DNA of 64,000 nt from Desulfolutivibrio sulfoxidireducens (GTDB taxonomy: Bacteria; Desulfobacterota; Desulfovibrionia; Desulfovibrionales; Desulfovibrionaceae). The stretch spans positions 2,702,001-2,766,000 of the forward strand of contig NZ_CP045508.1 of assembly GCF_013376475.1 (NCBI RefSeq), read 5' to 3'. Shown here in pieces: positions 55,333 to 64,000 of this stretch (within the stretch, counting starts at the first letter, position 1; every line of letters begins with the position of its first letter). Below the pieces are notes generated by a model. That model was given only the letters and a program-made list of their open reading frames with translations, was not told the DNA's origin and made no database searches. The position numbers and the translations under genes were made by a program.

Positions 55333-57612
55333 CTACGTCGCGGCCAGGCACTCGGCCCGCACCAGGCGCGCCGCCTCCACCATGTTGGCCAACGAGGCCA
55401 TGGTCTCCGGCCAGTCCCGCGTCTTTAGGCCGCAATCCGGATTGATCCACAGCCGCCCGGCCGGGACCACCGCCAGGGCCTTGCGCACAAGTCCGGCCAT
55501 CTCCTCCACGCCCGGAACACGGGGGCTGTGGATGTCGTAGATTCCGGGGCCGATGTCGTTTGGGTATTCGTATTCCCGAAACGCCTCCAGAAGCTCCATC
55601 TTGCTGCGGCTGGACTCGATGCTGACCACGTCCGCGTCCATGGCCGCGATCCAGCGGATGATGGCCCCGAACTCGCTGTAGCACATGTGGGAATGGATCT
55701 GGGTCTGGTCGCCCACCCCCGAGGCCGTAAGCCGGAAGCACTCCACGGCCCAGGTCAGGTAGGCCTCCTGATCGGCCCGGGCCAGGGGCAATCCCTCCCG
55801 GAAGGCGGCCTCGTCGATCTGGATGATGGGCACTCCAGAGCGCTCCAGGTCCAGCACCTCGTCGCGCACGGCCAGGGCGATCTGGCGGCAGACCTCGCTT
55901 CGCGGCAAATCGTCGCGCACGAAGCTCCAGTTGAGGATGGTCACCGGCCCGGTAAGCATGCCCTTGACCGGCTTTTTCGTCAGGGATTGGGCAAAAGAGA
56001 TCCAGGACACGGTCATGGGCCGTGGCCGGGAGACGTCGGCATAAATGACTGGCGGCTTCACGCACCGGCTGCCGTAGCTCTGGACCCAGCCGTTCCCGGT
56101 GAAGGCGAACCCCCGCAGCATCTGTCCGAAGTATTCCACCATGTCGTTGCGCTCGGGCTCGCCGTGGACCAGGACGTCCAGGCCGAGTTCCTCCTGTCTG
56201 GCCACCACGTCGGCGATGACCCCCTTGATGCTCGCCTCGTAGGCCGCCTGGTCCATTTCCCCGCGCCGCAGGGCCAGCCGGGCGGCCCGAATCTCGGCGG
56301 TCTGGGGAAAGGAGCCGATGGTGGTGGTGGGCAGAAGCGGCAGGGAAAGCGCCGCGTTCTGGAGTTTCTTGCGCTCGGCGAAGGGGCTTTTACGCGAGAG
56401 CATCTCCGGCGTGACCCCCTCCAGGCGGCGGCGCACCTCGGAATCGCACACGCCCGCCCCCGCCCGCCGGGCCGTGAGGCAGGCGGCGTTCTCCCGCAAC
56501 GCCTCCGTGCGGTCCCCGCCGTCCAGGACCGCGCCGATGACTCCGATCTCGCGGCATTTCTGCACGGCGAAGGCCATGGCCCCGCGAAGCGTGGGATCAA
56601 GCCCGGTCTCCAGGTCCACGTCCACCGGGGAATGCAGCAGGGAGCACCCCGAGGCCGCAAACACCCGGTCCCGGCCCAGACGATCGGCCACGCCCCAGGC
56701 GGTCCCGACGGCCCGGGCCAGATCGGTTTTCCAGATGTTGCGGCCATCGACCAATCCAAGCGACAGGGCCATGTTCTCCGGAAGACGCCCGACCACGGCC
56801 TCAAGTTCCTGGCCGGCCCGGGTCAGATCCAGGTGCAGGGCGTCGAACCCGCAGGCCAGGGCCAGGTCCAGATTGTCCCCGAGGCCGCCGAAAAAGGTGC
56901 CCAGGATCAGACGCGCCCCCTCGGCCGCCGTGCGCAGCATGGCGCAGACGGGCAGGAAGGAGGCCTTGGCCGCCAGGGGCATGTCCGTGCACAGGATGGG
57001 CTCGTCGATCTCGATCCATTCGCACAGCGGGGCCAGTTGCCTTAGGACTTCCCGGTAAGCCGAGGCCACCTCCGACAGGAGTTCGAATCGCTCCATCCCG
57101 CCGTATTCCTTGCACAGGGACAGGAAGGTGACCGGACCCAGCAGCACGGCCTTTGGGCGATAGCCCAGGTCCCTGGCCAGCCGGGCGTCGTCGATCACCG
57201 CCTGGCACGACAGGCGGGGGACCATGCCCGGGGTCAGTTCCGGCACGAGAAAGTGATAGTTGGTGTCGAACCACTTGGTCATTTCCATGGCCGGGACATT
57301 TCTGTGCGCGTCACCCCGGGCCATGCGGAAATACCGGTCCGGAAAGGCCGGGGCGTCCCCGTCCGCGAAGCGTTCGGGGGTGAGGCCAAGCATGACGGCC
57401 GTGTCCAGGACGTGGTCGTAGAAGGAAAAATCCCCCACCGCGACCAGGGACAGCCCGGCGTCGGCCTGGATCTTCCAGTGTCGGGTCTTGAGGTCCCGGC
57501 CCAGGCCAAGCAGTTCTTCGGCGGACAACTCGCCCCGCCAGTGCCGTTCCAGGGCGAACTTGAGTTCCCGCGCCGATCCGACGCGGGGGAAACCGAGGAT
57601 GTGCGATTCCAT
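55333..57612 (-). CDS. metE: Cobalamin-independent methionine synthase MetE
   Basis: 759 residues. MetE transfers the methyl group of methyltetrahydrofolate triglutamate to homocysteine. Zinc ligands are His642, Cys644, Glu666 and Cys727, one off the E. coli numbering. The start [20 protein letters not shown] (in part) is typical, and ATG at 57612 has AAAGGAGCC upstream. A cobalamin riboswitch in the leader indicates repression when B12 is present. Confidence 0.97.
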   Translation of the reverse strand: MESHILGFPRVGSARELKFALERHWRGELSAEELLGLGRDLKTRHWKIQADAGLSLVAVGDFSFYDHVLDTAVMLGLTPERFADGDAPAFPDRYFRMARGDAHRNVPAMEMTKWFDTNYHFLVPELTPGMVPRLSCQAVIDDARLARDLGYRPKAVLLGPVTFLSLCKEYGGMERFELLSEVASAYREVLRQLAPLCEWIEIDEPILCTDMPLAAKASFLPVCAMLRTAAEGARLILGTFFGGLGDNLDLALACGFDALHLDLTRAGQELEAVVGRLPENMALSLGLVDGRNIWKTDLARAVGTAWGVADRLGRDRVFAASGCSLLHSPVDVDLETGLDPTLRGAMAFAVQKCREIGVIGAVLDGGDRTEALRENAACLTARRAGAGVCDSEVRRRLEGVTPEMLSRKSPFAERKKLQNAALSLPLLPTTTIGSFPQTAEIRAARLALRRGEMDQAAYEASIKGVIADVVARQEELGLDVLVHGEPERNDMVEYFGQMLRGFAFTGNGWVQSYGSRCVKPPVIYADVSRPRPMTVSWISFAQSLTKKPVKGMLTGPVTILNWSFVRDDLPRSEVCRQIALAVRDEVLDLERSGVPIIQIDEAAFREGLPLARADQEAYLTWAVECFRLTASGVGDQTQIHSHMCYSEFGAIIRWIAAMDADVVSIESSRSKMELLEAFREYEYPNDIGPGIYDIHSPRVPGVEEMAGLVRKALAVVPAGRLWINPDCGLKTRDWPETMASLANMVEAARLVRAECLAAT

Positions 57613-57744
57613 GCGAGAGGCTCCTTTCAGGCGAATGTTCGTGAAAAGGAGCGGGGACAAACCCAGGCTACAGCATGCGGGGAACAAAAGCACGCAAGAT
57701 AGGACGCAAAAGGGGCGCCCGGCGGGACCATGCTTTTTTTCACA

Positions 57745-57945
57745 CGCCTGTCTGTTACGCGAGACAGCCCTGCTCCCGGGACAGGGCGTCTTCTGGCTTC
57801 CGGCCCCCATGCATGCCCGGCCTTCCCGTTTCGCGTGCGAAACAGTGGCCCAGGCGGGGATCATGCCGGTTACAGCGGCGCGTCCGCGACGGATTTCCAC
57901 CGTCTTCCGTTTCCCGTCCGAGTGGGAAGGCGCACTACCCGACCA
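57745..57945 (-). promoter_or_regulatory. Cobalamin (B12) riboswitch controlling metE
   Basis: Read on the minus strand the aptamer shows the AdoCbl/MeCbl-class core in order: GGTGGAAATCCGTC, GCTGTAACCGG, the B12-box-side GCCACTG, GGGAAGGCCGGGC, and GAAGCCAGAAGACGCCC. The expression platform follows with hairpin CCCTG...CAGGG (57768-57786) and CTGTCT-N8-AGACAG just before a run of A residues. The leader ends about 130 bases before metE. B12 binding should switch off this B12-independent enzyme, as known for metE in other bacteria. Boundaries are approximate. Confidence 0.92.
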
Positions 57946-58040
57946 CAGCGGAAAAGTCAAAAGGGGCGACGGCGCCGTGCGCCACCTCGCTTCCGCCGCC
58001 GTCCCGACCAGCCCGTGATCGGGACGGCGGCCGCATCCGA

Positions 58041-59342
58041 TTACCCCAATCCCACCTCGGCCAGATCCGGACCAAGATACGAACGTTCGTTTTCCCCAAG
58101 CACCCCCAGGCTCAGGCACAGGATGGTCCACAGATGCACCGTGCGCCAGTCCCCGTGATAGTGCTCGGAAAGCTCCTCGATCTGGGCGTGGCAGTTGTGG
58201 CAGGGGGTAATGACATAATCCGCCTTCGTCGCCTGAATCTGTCCAACCTTGACCCGGCCGTAGTTGAGCCGGGCATCCTTGTATCCGGACTGCAAAAATC
58301 CGCCTCCACCGCCACAGCAATAATTGTTGGAGCGGTTCGGAAACATGTCCACGAAATTCTCCTCACCCACGCAGGCCTTGACGACAAACCGCAGCTCCTC
58401 GGCAAAGGAATTGCCCATGGATTTCCGGACGGCCATGCACGGATCCTGCACCGTAAAACGCAACTTGAGATCCTTGTTCCAGTCCGAACTCGGGCGCAGC
58501 TTGCCCTCGCGGATCCACCGGGCGTACCAGTTCACGACATGGTCGAACGTAACCCCGGGATCGATGTGGAAGCGCTTGAACCCGGCCCAGATGGAATAGA
58601 AGGAATGGCCGCATTCGATGTTGATCCACGAGGAACAGCCCAGCTTTTTCACCCCGTCCGCCTGCTTTTGCAGCACCTCGCGCCAGTGGTCGTCCTCGGC
58701 CGCGAACATGCAGTAGTTTTCCGCGCCCCAGCCGGTCGAGCCGTACGTCCAGTCCGCCCCGGCCAGATGCAGGATCTTCCACAACGGAACCATCTCGTCA
58801 GGCTCCTGCTGCGGCTCCCGGGAGTTCTGATTGACGAAGAAGAAGGCCCCTTTCTTGTCGATGGGGGCTTGCAGGTCCGCAAATCCGGGCTGGGACTCCC
58901 GGACCTCCTCCAGGACGTCCCCGACCACGAACCGGAAGTCGTCGCTGGAGATGCCCACGGCGCTGGCGCCCTCGGTGCGCAAGGCCTGGTTGCAGGACCC
59001 GATGATCCCTTTGGGCTTTTTGTCGCGAGGCCAACTGGCCCGCAACTGGTAAACCAGACTGGGGATATCCACCTGCATGGGGCAGACCGTGGAGCACCGA
59101 AAGCACATGGTGCACATCCAGACCCACGGGGTGGACGTGATCTCCTCGTCCAGGCCCATGGCGGCCATGCGCAGCAGCTTGCGCGGGTCCATGTCCTCCA
59201 GGCCCGCGGCGGGACACCCGCTCACGCACAGGCCGCAGGTGAGGCAGAGATTCAAGTTTCCGCCGTTGGGCAGCAACTCCGCCACCTTGCCGATGAATTC
59301 CCCTCTTCGCTTGCCGTCAATACGGATCGCTGGTTCGCTCAT
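58041..59342 (-). CDS. TmcB/HmcF-like iron-sulfur protein with CCG domains (heterodisulfide-reductase type)
   Basis: 433 residues from ATG at 59342 (SD GAGGAG). Two ferredoxin-type 4Fe-4S motifs: Cys33/36/39/43 (CLTCGLCVSGC) and Cys77/80/83/87 (CTMCFRCSTVC). The C-terminal half has cysteine-rich CCG-type regions, with GCSSWINIECGH and NNYCCGGGGG. This is the layout of the cytoplasmic Fe-S subunits of Hmc, Tmc and Dsr membrane redox complexes in sulfate reducers. The other complex subunits are not adjacent, so it is either an orphan copy or pairs with subunits encoded elsewhere. Confidence 0.85.
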   Translation of the reverse strand: MSEPAIRIDGKRRGEFIGKVAELLPNGGNLNLCLTCGLCVSGCPAAGLEDMDPRKLLRMAAMGLDEEITSTPWVWMCTMCFRCSTVCPMQVDIPSLVYQLRASWPRDKKPKGIIGSCNQALRTEGASAVGISSDDFRFVVGDVLEEVRESQPGFADLQAPIDKKGAFFFVNQNSREPQQEPDEMVPLWKILHLAGADWTYGSTGWGAENYCMFAAEDDHWREVLQKQADGVKKLGCSSWINIECGHSFYSIWAGFKRFHIDPGVTFDHVVNWYARWIREGKLRPSSDWNKDLKLRFTVQDPCMAVRKSMGNSFAEELRFVVKACVGEENFVDMFPNRSNNYCCGGGGGFLQSGYKDARLNYGRVKVGQIQATKADYVITPCHNCHAQIEELSEHYHGDWRTVHLWTILCLSLGVLGENERSYLGPDLAEVGLG

Positions 59343-59494
59343 GACCCACTCCTCGATTTGTGGTTCTCCGCCCTTTCCGGTCATCCGTCTCCTCCCAGGC
59401 CAACGCTGGGTTCGTTCCCGGAGGCCAACGAAAACATCGCCTGTTGCCGATCACATATCTCATTGACATTTAACAATTTTTATATCTATTTGAA

Positions 59495-59523
59495 AAACTA
59501 ATCCTATCAAGTGGATTTGTCAA
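59495..59523 (-). promoter_or_regulatory. Promoter of the iron-sulfur protein gene
   Basis: On the minus strand TTGACA (59518-59523), a 17-bp spacer and TAGTTT (59495-59500) lie in an AT-rich block about 150 bp before the ATG. Confidence 0.5.
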
Positions 59524-59641
59524 TACCACATCCGCCAAAAAATGTTCAATTATTTATGATTGTTATTCCTTGACGCCACATACCGGGTGCGACGCCAGCC
59601 ATCACCGGGACATTCAAGGGATGGGGCGTCCGCGTCGGATG

Positions 59642-59873
59642 ATCCACGGGGATTGACCACAGGGGCCTTAAGAAAAGGGGCGAAACCGCTCGAGAGAGAG
59701 GTCCGAGACCGGCTATCCACAGGGATTGACCGCAGGGTCTTGAGAAGAGGGGCGAAACCGCTCGAAAGAGAGGTCCGAGGCCGGCTATCCACAGGGGTTG
59801 ACCACAGGGGACTTGAAAAAGGGGGCGAAACCGCTCGAAAGAGAGGTCCGAGGCCGGCTATCGACGGGGTTGA
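59642..59873. repeat. 73-bp tandem repeat array, three full units plus a partial
   Basis: Units begin ATCCAC at 59642, 59715 and 59787 (lengths 73, 72, 73 bp); a partial unit starts at 59860. Each unit holds ACCGCTC-GNRA-GAGAGGT, which on the plus strand folds into a hairpin closed by a GNRA tetraloop (GAGA in unit 1, GAAA in units 2 and 3). The mixed period breaks any reading frame, so the array is not coding. The whole block lies between the stop of the 545-residue protein and the promoter of the iron-sulfur gene. No spacers of CRISPR type are present. Confidence 0.85.
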
Positions 59874-59903
59874 AGGTGTGAAACGCGCGGCGTGGCCCGA
59901 TCC

Positions 59904-61541
59904 CTACCCCGTATCCCCAAGCCTGCGGAAAAGCTCGCGGGCGTCGTCGATCACGAGTTCCACCTCCGCGCCCATGCCCGAAGAGGCCGCATTGGCCTCG
60001 CTGTCCACATCCTCCAGGGAGATTTCCCGTGTGCCGAACAGGGACTCGACATCGGCTCCAACCCCGGCCTCGCCCTGGTAGTGCGTATACAGGCCGTACA
60101 CGCCCCGATCATCCTTTTTCACGAATTCACGCATGGAGACCTGGCCCTGGGCCGTGACCACCCCGTCCTCATAGGCCGTTTCCTCGTGGCCGCTCGATCG
60201 CAGCCTGGACGGGAACTCGTCCTCGGTCAGGCCCTTGCCGGTCTGAAAACCGCCGCTCTTGAGAAGCAGGTTCTTCCTGACCTCCTCCGTGTCCGTGGAC
60301 ACGGCGGCAAGCTCGCCGTCGCGGTAGGTCCGGCTGGTGAAGCTTATCTGATACGGATTGTCCGCATCGCGGTATTTCGCCAACTGATCAGCCAGGTTGA
60401 AGCCCCCGGCGGCCATGTCCGAGTCCAGGCCGTTCACGAAGGTATCGGCCGCCCCGGCGTTCTCCTCGCGGCTGGCGGCGAGAAGACCGTCGGCCGATAG
60501 CGGGGTACCGCCGCTGAAGGTCTCCCGGGCGATGCCGAAGGTTTCCAGGATGCCCGGCCGCTCCGGCAGCTTCTGCCCTTCGCCCGGCACCAGCTCCATG
60601 GTCAGGGTTCCCTCCTGCTGGCGCACCAGTTCCCCCTTGTTGTACCAGGACACGGCCACCGTCTGGGTCAGGTCCGTCCCCTGTTGTACCTGGTCCGTGA
60701 GGTTGGACTGGACCAGTACGTCGCCGTCCGCGTCATAGCTGGTAAACTGCATGGTCAGGGCGTTGGTGTTGGCCAGTTCCGCGGTGGACCAGGCCGCCAG
60801 GCCGTTTACGGCCGAGCTTGTCCGGTTGGTCGTATTTTCGGCCTCCAGGCGGTTGTGGATGGAGGCGGTCTGGGACACCTTGCCGTTTTCATATTCCACG
60901 ATATCGGCCTGATAGTCGCTGTTGACGTAGTCCCGGGTCAGGGTTCCGGCCATGTCCTCCAGGGTGGCGGCCTCGCCCAGTTCACCGCCGCCAACGAGCG
61001 AGGCGCTTACGGAGGAGGCCTGGACGGACATGCCGTCATGCAATTCCCGCACGACCTTGCCATTTTCGAACCACTGCACGTCCCGGCGCAGGGAGGCCAG
61101 GGTTTCGGCGTCCGTGCCGCCAAGGCCGGTCAGTTCGGCATGGGCCTTCTGGGTGACCTTGCCGGCGACATCATAATATTCCGTATCCCAGACGGCCCGG
61201 TCGCCGGTAATGGAGCCGGTTTCCTTCCTGGCCAGCACGCCGTTGTCATATTCGAGACGCTCCATCTTCGCGCCGTCGATGGTCGTGACCTGGGTGTTGC
61301 CATTGGCAAGGCGCGTGGTGCCGCTCTCAAGGTCGAACAGACTCGTCCAGGAATTGACCGTGAACGTGGCCTGGCTCTGGGACGCGGCCTGCTTCCGGTA
61401 GGCCGCGGCGGAGATGCTCACCGTATCCGAGGCGGCCGTGGACGCGACGCGCTGGGCGCTGGTGGTGACGGTCTGGGTGTCGTAGACGGAAATGCCCAGG
61501 CTTGCGGAGACAAGGGACGCGGAGGAAACGCTCAAGGCCAT
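59904..61541 (-). CDS. Unknown 545-residue protein with recurring YxNG motifs, sigma-28-controlled
   Basis: Not recognised as a known family. The N-terminus (MALSVSSASLVSASLGISV, then Ser/Thr/Ala-rich to about 60) is like the polar starts of flagellar or secreted proteins and has no classical signal peptide. The body repeats a short motif Y/F-x-N/D/K-G-x-V/L at residues 98 (YDNGVL), 158 (FENGKV), 217 (YENGKV), 300 (YNKGEL), 406 (YRDGEL) and 457 (YEDGVV), suggesting tandem beta units. ATG at 61541 follows GGAG, and a sigma-28 promoter lies upstream. A flagellum-associated or flagellum-exported role is inferred. Confidence 0.8.
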   Translation of the reverse strand: MALSVSSASLVSASLGISVYDTQTVTTSAQRVASTAASDTVSISAAAYRKQAASQSQATFTVNSWTSLFDLESGTTRLANGNTQVTTIDGAKMERLEYDNGVLARKETGSITGDRAVWDTEYYDVAGKVTQKAHAELTGLGGTDAETLASLRRDVQWFENGKVVRELHDGMSVQASSVSASLVGGGELGEAATLEDMAGTLTRDYVNSDYQADIVEYENGKVSQTASIHNRLEAENTTNRTSSAVNGLAAWSTAELANTNALTMQFTSYDADGDVLVQSNLTDQVQQGTDLTQTVAVSWYNKGELVRQQEGTLTMELVPGEGQKLPERPGILETFGIARETFSGGTPLSADGLLAASREENAGAADTFVNGLDSDMAAGGFNLADQLAKYRDADNPYQISFTSRTYRDGELAAVSTDTEEVRKNLLLKSGGFQTGKGLTEDEFPSRLRSSGHEETAYEDGVVTAQGQVSMREFVKKDDRGVYGLYTHYQGEAGVGADVESLFGTREISLEDVDSEANAASSGMGAEVELVIDDARELFRRLGDTG

Positions 61542-61623
61542 GGTGAGACTCCAGGATACAGCGTGCTGCTCGAAACCATATCGTCCGTGGGTGCGGAGAT
61601 TTTCCCCACCCCCTTGGGAATAT

Positions 61624-61650
61624 GTATCGGCTATCCCGGAATGATCTTTA
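61624..61650 (-). promoter_or_regulatory. Sigma-28 (FliA) flagellar promoter
   Basis: On the minus strand TAAA (61647-61650), exactly 15 bp, then GCCGATAC (61624-61631) match the sigma-28 consensus TAAA-N15-GCCGATAA at 11 of 12 positions. It lies about 80 bp before the 545-residue protein gene. Confidence 0.8.
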
Positions 61651-61756
61651 GGGACAAAGGATTATTCCAGTTATGAAAACATGCCATCAGGTCAATCCGG
61701 CAGAAGGAGATCGTTTTCCCTCCCCCGGGGGGCTTATGGCTCCGGACCGCAGTGGT

Positions 61757-63850
61757 TCACGACGCGTTTGGCAACCCGCACCGTTGCTCGGCCCGGTGCA
61801 CCTCGCAAGGGAAAAGACGGTTCGGCGTACCCCCGGAGACAGGGTCGAAATATCCATCATTGGACAGGATGTTGATGTTGGCCTTTCTGTCCGAGGGATT
61901 GCCCCAGCCGAAGTCTATCCAAACCAGCCCCCGTCGCGTCTGTTCGCTGAGTCTGGCCCTGACCGATATCATCCCTTGAGGCGACCTCACCGTCACCTCA
62001 TCCCCCTCGCCAATGTTTCTCGCTGCGGCATCACCCGGATGAATATACACCAAGGGATCAGGATACGTTTTGACAATGTTCACGAGGTTTTTAAATTTGG
62101 TATGCACGAACTGGGAAGGCCGACGGCTTGTACCAAGCAGGGAAAAACCATTCTCCGCAAAAATGTCGAGCGACAATGACTCGCCAGCCGGATTCTCATA
62201 CACCGGCATGGGCCGCACGCCAGCGCTTGCAAACCACTGGGAAAAAAACTCCACTTTCCCGGATGGCGTGTCGAATCCATTTTCAATATACTTCCGATAC
62301 CGGACTTTCGGCGTGGCGTAGACGATCTGCTCCTCTTCCAGCCGCTGCAAGGTCACGCCGTTGGCCCTGACCATGTAGTCGACCCACCCCCTGTCGTCCT
62401 GAAACGGATAATCCCGGTGCAGACCCATTTTTTTGGCCAGTGCGTATTCGACATCAAAAACCGTCCGCGCCTCGCCGACAGGGTCCACGATGGGACGCGC
62501 CAAGGCGACAAAACCGCCCTCAACACTCGAATACGCCCGGTATCCATAGCTTTCAAAGGTGGAAGCCATGGGAAGGACCAGATCGGCGAGTTCCGTGGTG
62601 GCTGTGGGGAAGATGTCGGTGACCAGCAGGAAATCCAGCTTTCCCAAGGCCATTCTGGTCCGTCTTTCGTTGGCCTGCACCAGGACGGGATTGCCGTGGT
62701 GGACGATCATGGCTCTGGGCCGGCCGTGCTCCTCGCCAAGAAGGGCCTCTTTGATGGCCGGAAAGGGGACGTGGGGCAACAGGGGGAAACGTTCAAACCA
62801 CACCCGTTGCCTGGTCGGCAAGGGCTTGGTGGGGAGGATCGAGGGCTGCGGGAACGGCATGAACACGTTCCCTCCCGGGACATCCAAATTCCCCGTAAGA
62901 CAGATCAACATGGCGATGGTGCGCACCGCATCCACGCCGTTGACATACATGTCCAGTCCGTTGCCTTCGTAGAGCGCCGCCGGCTTGGCGGCAGCGTAGG
63001 TTCTGGCCAGGGATTCGATGGTTCCCGCCGGGATCCCCGTCAGCCCCTCGGCCCATTCCGGAGTACAGGCCCGCACATGCCCGGCCAGTTCCGCAAGGCC
63101 GGTGGAATATCCGGCCACAAACTCTTTTTCGTACAACTCCTCCTTCACGATGACATGGATCATGGCCAGCCCAAGCGCGGCATCCGTACCCGGGTTGATG
63201 CGTATCCACTCGTCGGCCTCCCGCACCGTCGCCGAGAAGAAGGGGTCGATGCAGACGATTCTCACGCCGCGCTTTTTGAGTCGGGGAAGGATCGTCTTCA
63301 GGCCGTCGTGAGCCGCATAGGAGGCGAACCGTTCCACGCCAACGGGGTTGCTGCCCCAGAATATGACCAGTTTGGTGCGGTCGTAGTCGGGTTCGGTCCG
63401 CACTCCCCCGGTGACCGCCTTGAAGGCCGTCATCCGGGGGGCCATGCAGATGTTCCCTATCCCGGTGAGATTCGGAGACCCGAATTCCCCCATGAATTGG
63501 AGAAAACCGTCCCGGGCATGATAGGAAACCGGGGCTCCCGTGCAGCGCGCCAGGCTCAACGGACCATGCGTGTCGCGTATCTCCGTCAGTTTTTCGGCCG
63601 CGATGTCCAGGGCCTCGTCCCAGGATATCCGCTGAAAGCCTGTGGACGTTTTCAGCAATGGATACCTGAGCCGGTCCCCGGCCCGGACGATCTCCGCATT
63701 GGCCGCCGCCTTTGGACAGCAGCGCCCCCTGTTGACGGGATGTTCGGGATCCCCTTGTATGAACAGACGTCCGGTGGCGCTTTTGCGGACCACGAGGCCA
63801 CAGTTGGTGTGGCAAAATTGACAAAGAGTACGGACTGCTTGATCACCCAT
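61757..63850 (-). CDS. Molybdopterin-dependent oxidoreductase, catalytic subunit (DMSO-reductase family)
   Basis: 697 residues from ATG at 63850 (AGGAG 12 bases upstream; ATGs at 63892 and 63922 are alternatives). The N-terminal 4Fe-4S site has Cys10, Cys13, Cys17 and Cys45 (CQFCHTNC; CCPKA). The likely Mo/W ligand is Cys135 in GNICMAPRM, as in the Cys-ligated branch that includes thiosulfate/polysulfide reductases, Nap and acetylene hydratase. The C-terminal dinucleotide-binding domain is seen (VYIHPGDAAARNIGEGDEV in part). No Tat signal and no electron-transfer or anchor subunit nearby, so probably cytoplasmic. Substrate is not assignable. Confidence 0.88.
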   Translation of the reverse strand: MGDQAVRTLCQFCHTNCGLVVRKSATGRLFIQGDPEHPVNRGRCCPKAAANAEIVRAGDRLRYPLLKTSTGFQRISWDEALDIAAEKLTEIRDTHGPLSLARCTGAPVSYHARDGFLQFMGEFGSPNLTGIGNICMAPRMTAFKAVTGGVRTEPDYDRTKLVIFWGSNPVGVERFASYAAHDGLKTILPRLKKRGVRIVCIDPFFSATVREADEWIRINPGTDAALGLAMIHVIVKEELYEKEFVAGYSTGLAELAGHVRACTPEWAEGLTGIPAGTIESLARTYAAAKPAALYEGNGLDMYVNGVDAVRTIAMLICLTGNLDVPGGNVFMPFPQPSILPTKPLPTRQRVWFERFPLLPHVPFPAIKEALLGEEHGRPRAMIVHHGNPVLVQANERRTRMALGKLDFLLVTDIFPTATTELADLVLPMASTFESYGYRAYSSVEGGFVALARPIVDPVGEARTVFDVEYALAKKMGLHRDYPFQDDRGWVDYMVRANGVTLQRLEEEQIVYATPKVRYRKYIENGFDTPSGKVEFFSQWFASAGVRPMPVYENPAGESLSLDIFAENGFSLLGTSRRPSQFVHTKFKNLVNIVKTYPDPLVYIHPGDAAARNIGEGDEVTVRSPQGMISVRARLSEQTRRGLVWIDFGWGNPSDRKANINILSNDGYFDPVSGGTPNRLFPCEVHRAEQRCGLPNAS

Positions 63851-63957
63851 GGCAACGACCGTCTCCTCACACTTCAAGTGTCCATGCGTCATGCCCAGGG
63901 ATAAAGAACTCTCCAGGGCCACAAGATCACGCCCGCCGCGAGCGGGCGCGGGATCGA

Positions 63958-63999
63958 ACGGCCCTGGCCGGGCGCGTCGAGCGACCCGGCCAGGGCCGT
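63958..63999. terminator. Strong inverted repeat at window end
   Basis: ACGGCCCTGGCCGGG is perfectly complementary to CCCGGCCAGGGCCGT across a 12-base loop. It probably terminates a gene beyond the window and insulates the oxidoreductase gene. Confidence 0.6.
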
Positions 64000-64000
64000 G

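Noticed and set aside
59550-59792. An 80-codon minus-strand frame over the tandem repeat
   Set aside because: It only translates the repeat, has no SD, and the mixed 72/73-bp period breaks the frame between units.
59642-59873. CRISPR array
   Set aside because: Units are contiguous 72-73-bp tandem repeats with no unique spacers, and no cas gene is present.

Overview
The window looks like chromosomal DNA of a motile, GC-rich, sulfate-reducing deltaproteobacterium of the Desulfovibrionaceae (Desulfovibrio / Solidesulfovibrio / Desulfolutivibrio type). Pointers are the very high GC with long shadow frames opposite real genes, a TmcB/HmcF-like iron-sulfur protein, a MucR/Ros-type regulator, the order rpmE - DUF1385 - prfA - prmC, and mosaic hairpin elements between genes. 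No phage, transposase, rRNA operon or CRISPR array was seen; there is one tRNA gene (Pro, CGG).

Layout. 1-4255 (-): the 5' part of a giant hybrid kinase ending in an HD-GYP domain. 4668-6444: a LysE-type exporter and galE, convergent on a shared terminator. 6552-14866 (-): a saccharide cluster with a TIM-barrel hydrolase fused to a GT2 synthase, an ABC exporter, a GT-B glycosyltransferase and a secreted glycosidase. 15535-19856 (+): a solute-binding-protein/DAACS symporter fusion, then CstA. 19923-22858 (-): HPt protein, RsmI, GT9 glycosyltransferase. 23159-26253 (+): DUF202 and a CobD-CobQ fusion. 26443-31479: FmdB zinc-ribbon protein, MucR, a lipoprotein, DppD/DppF-like ATPases without permeases, a decayed fragment and a 29-residue membrane peptide. 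31868-36288: GreA, a second hybrid kinase and a small unknown protein. 36305-39855 (-): prmC, prfA, DUF1385, rpmE.

39945-49015 (-) is a tightly packed chemotaxis operon: cheB, HEAT-repeat protein, cheR, ParA-like ATPase, cheW, cheY, cheA. It has ATGA overlaps, no receptor gene, and a CheA with three HPt-like modules of which the third lacks its histidine. 49292-57612: tRNA-Pro, CopA, an AraC/cupin pair, a CBS protein, a sulfotransferase-like protein, and metE under a cobalamin riboswitch. The riboswitch fits the cobalamin-synthesis fusion elsewhere in the window. 58041-64000: a CCG-domain Fe-S protein, a 73-bp tandem array whose units encode GNRA-capped hairpins, a 545-residue unknown protein behind a textbook sigma-28 (flagellar) promoter, and an orphan molybdopterin oxidoreductase.

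Best candidates for undescribed biology are the sigma-28-driven YxNG-repeat protein with the adjacent hairpin array, the GH-GT2 fusion/ABC cluster, and the binding-protein/symporter fusion. Starts were chosen by Shine-Dalgarno (SD) sequence and protein family fit; several are GTG, and one is TTG.
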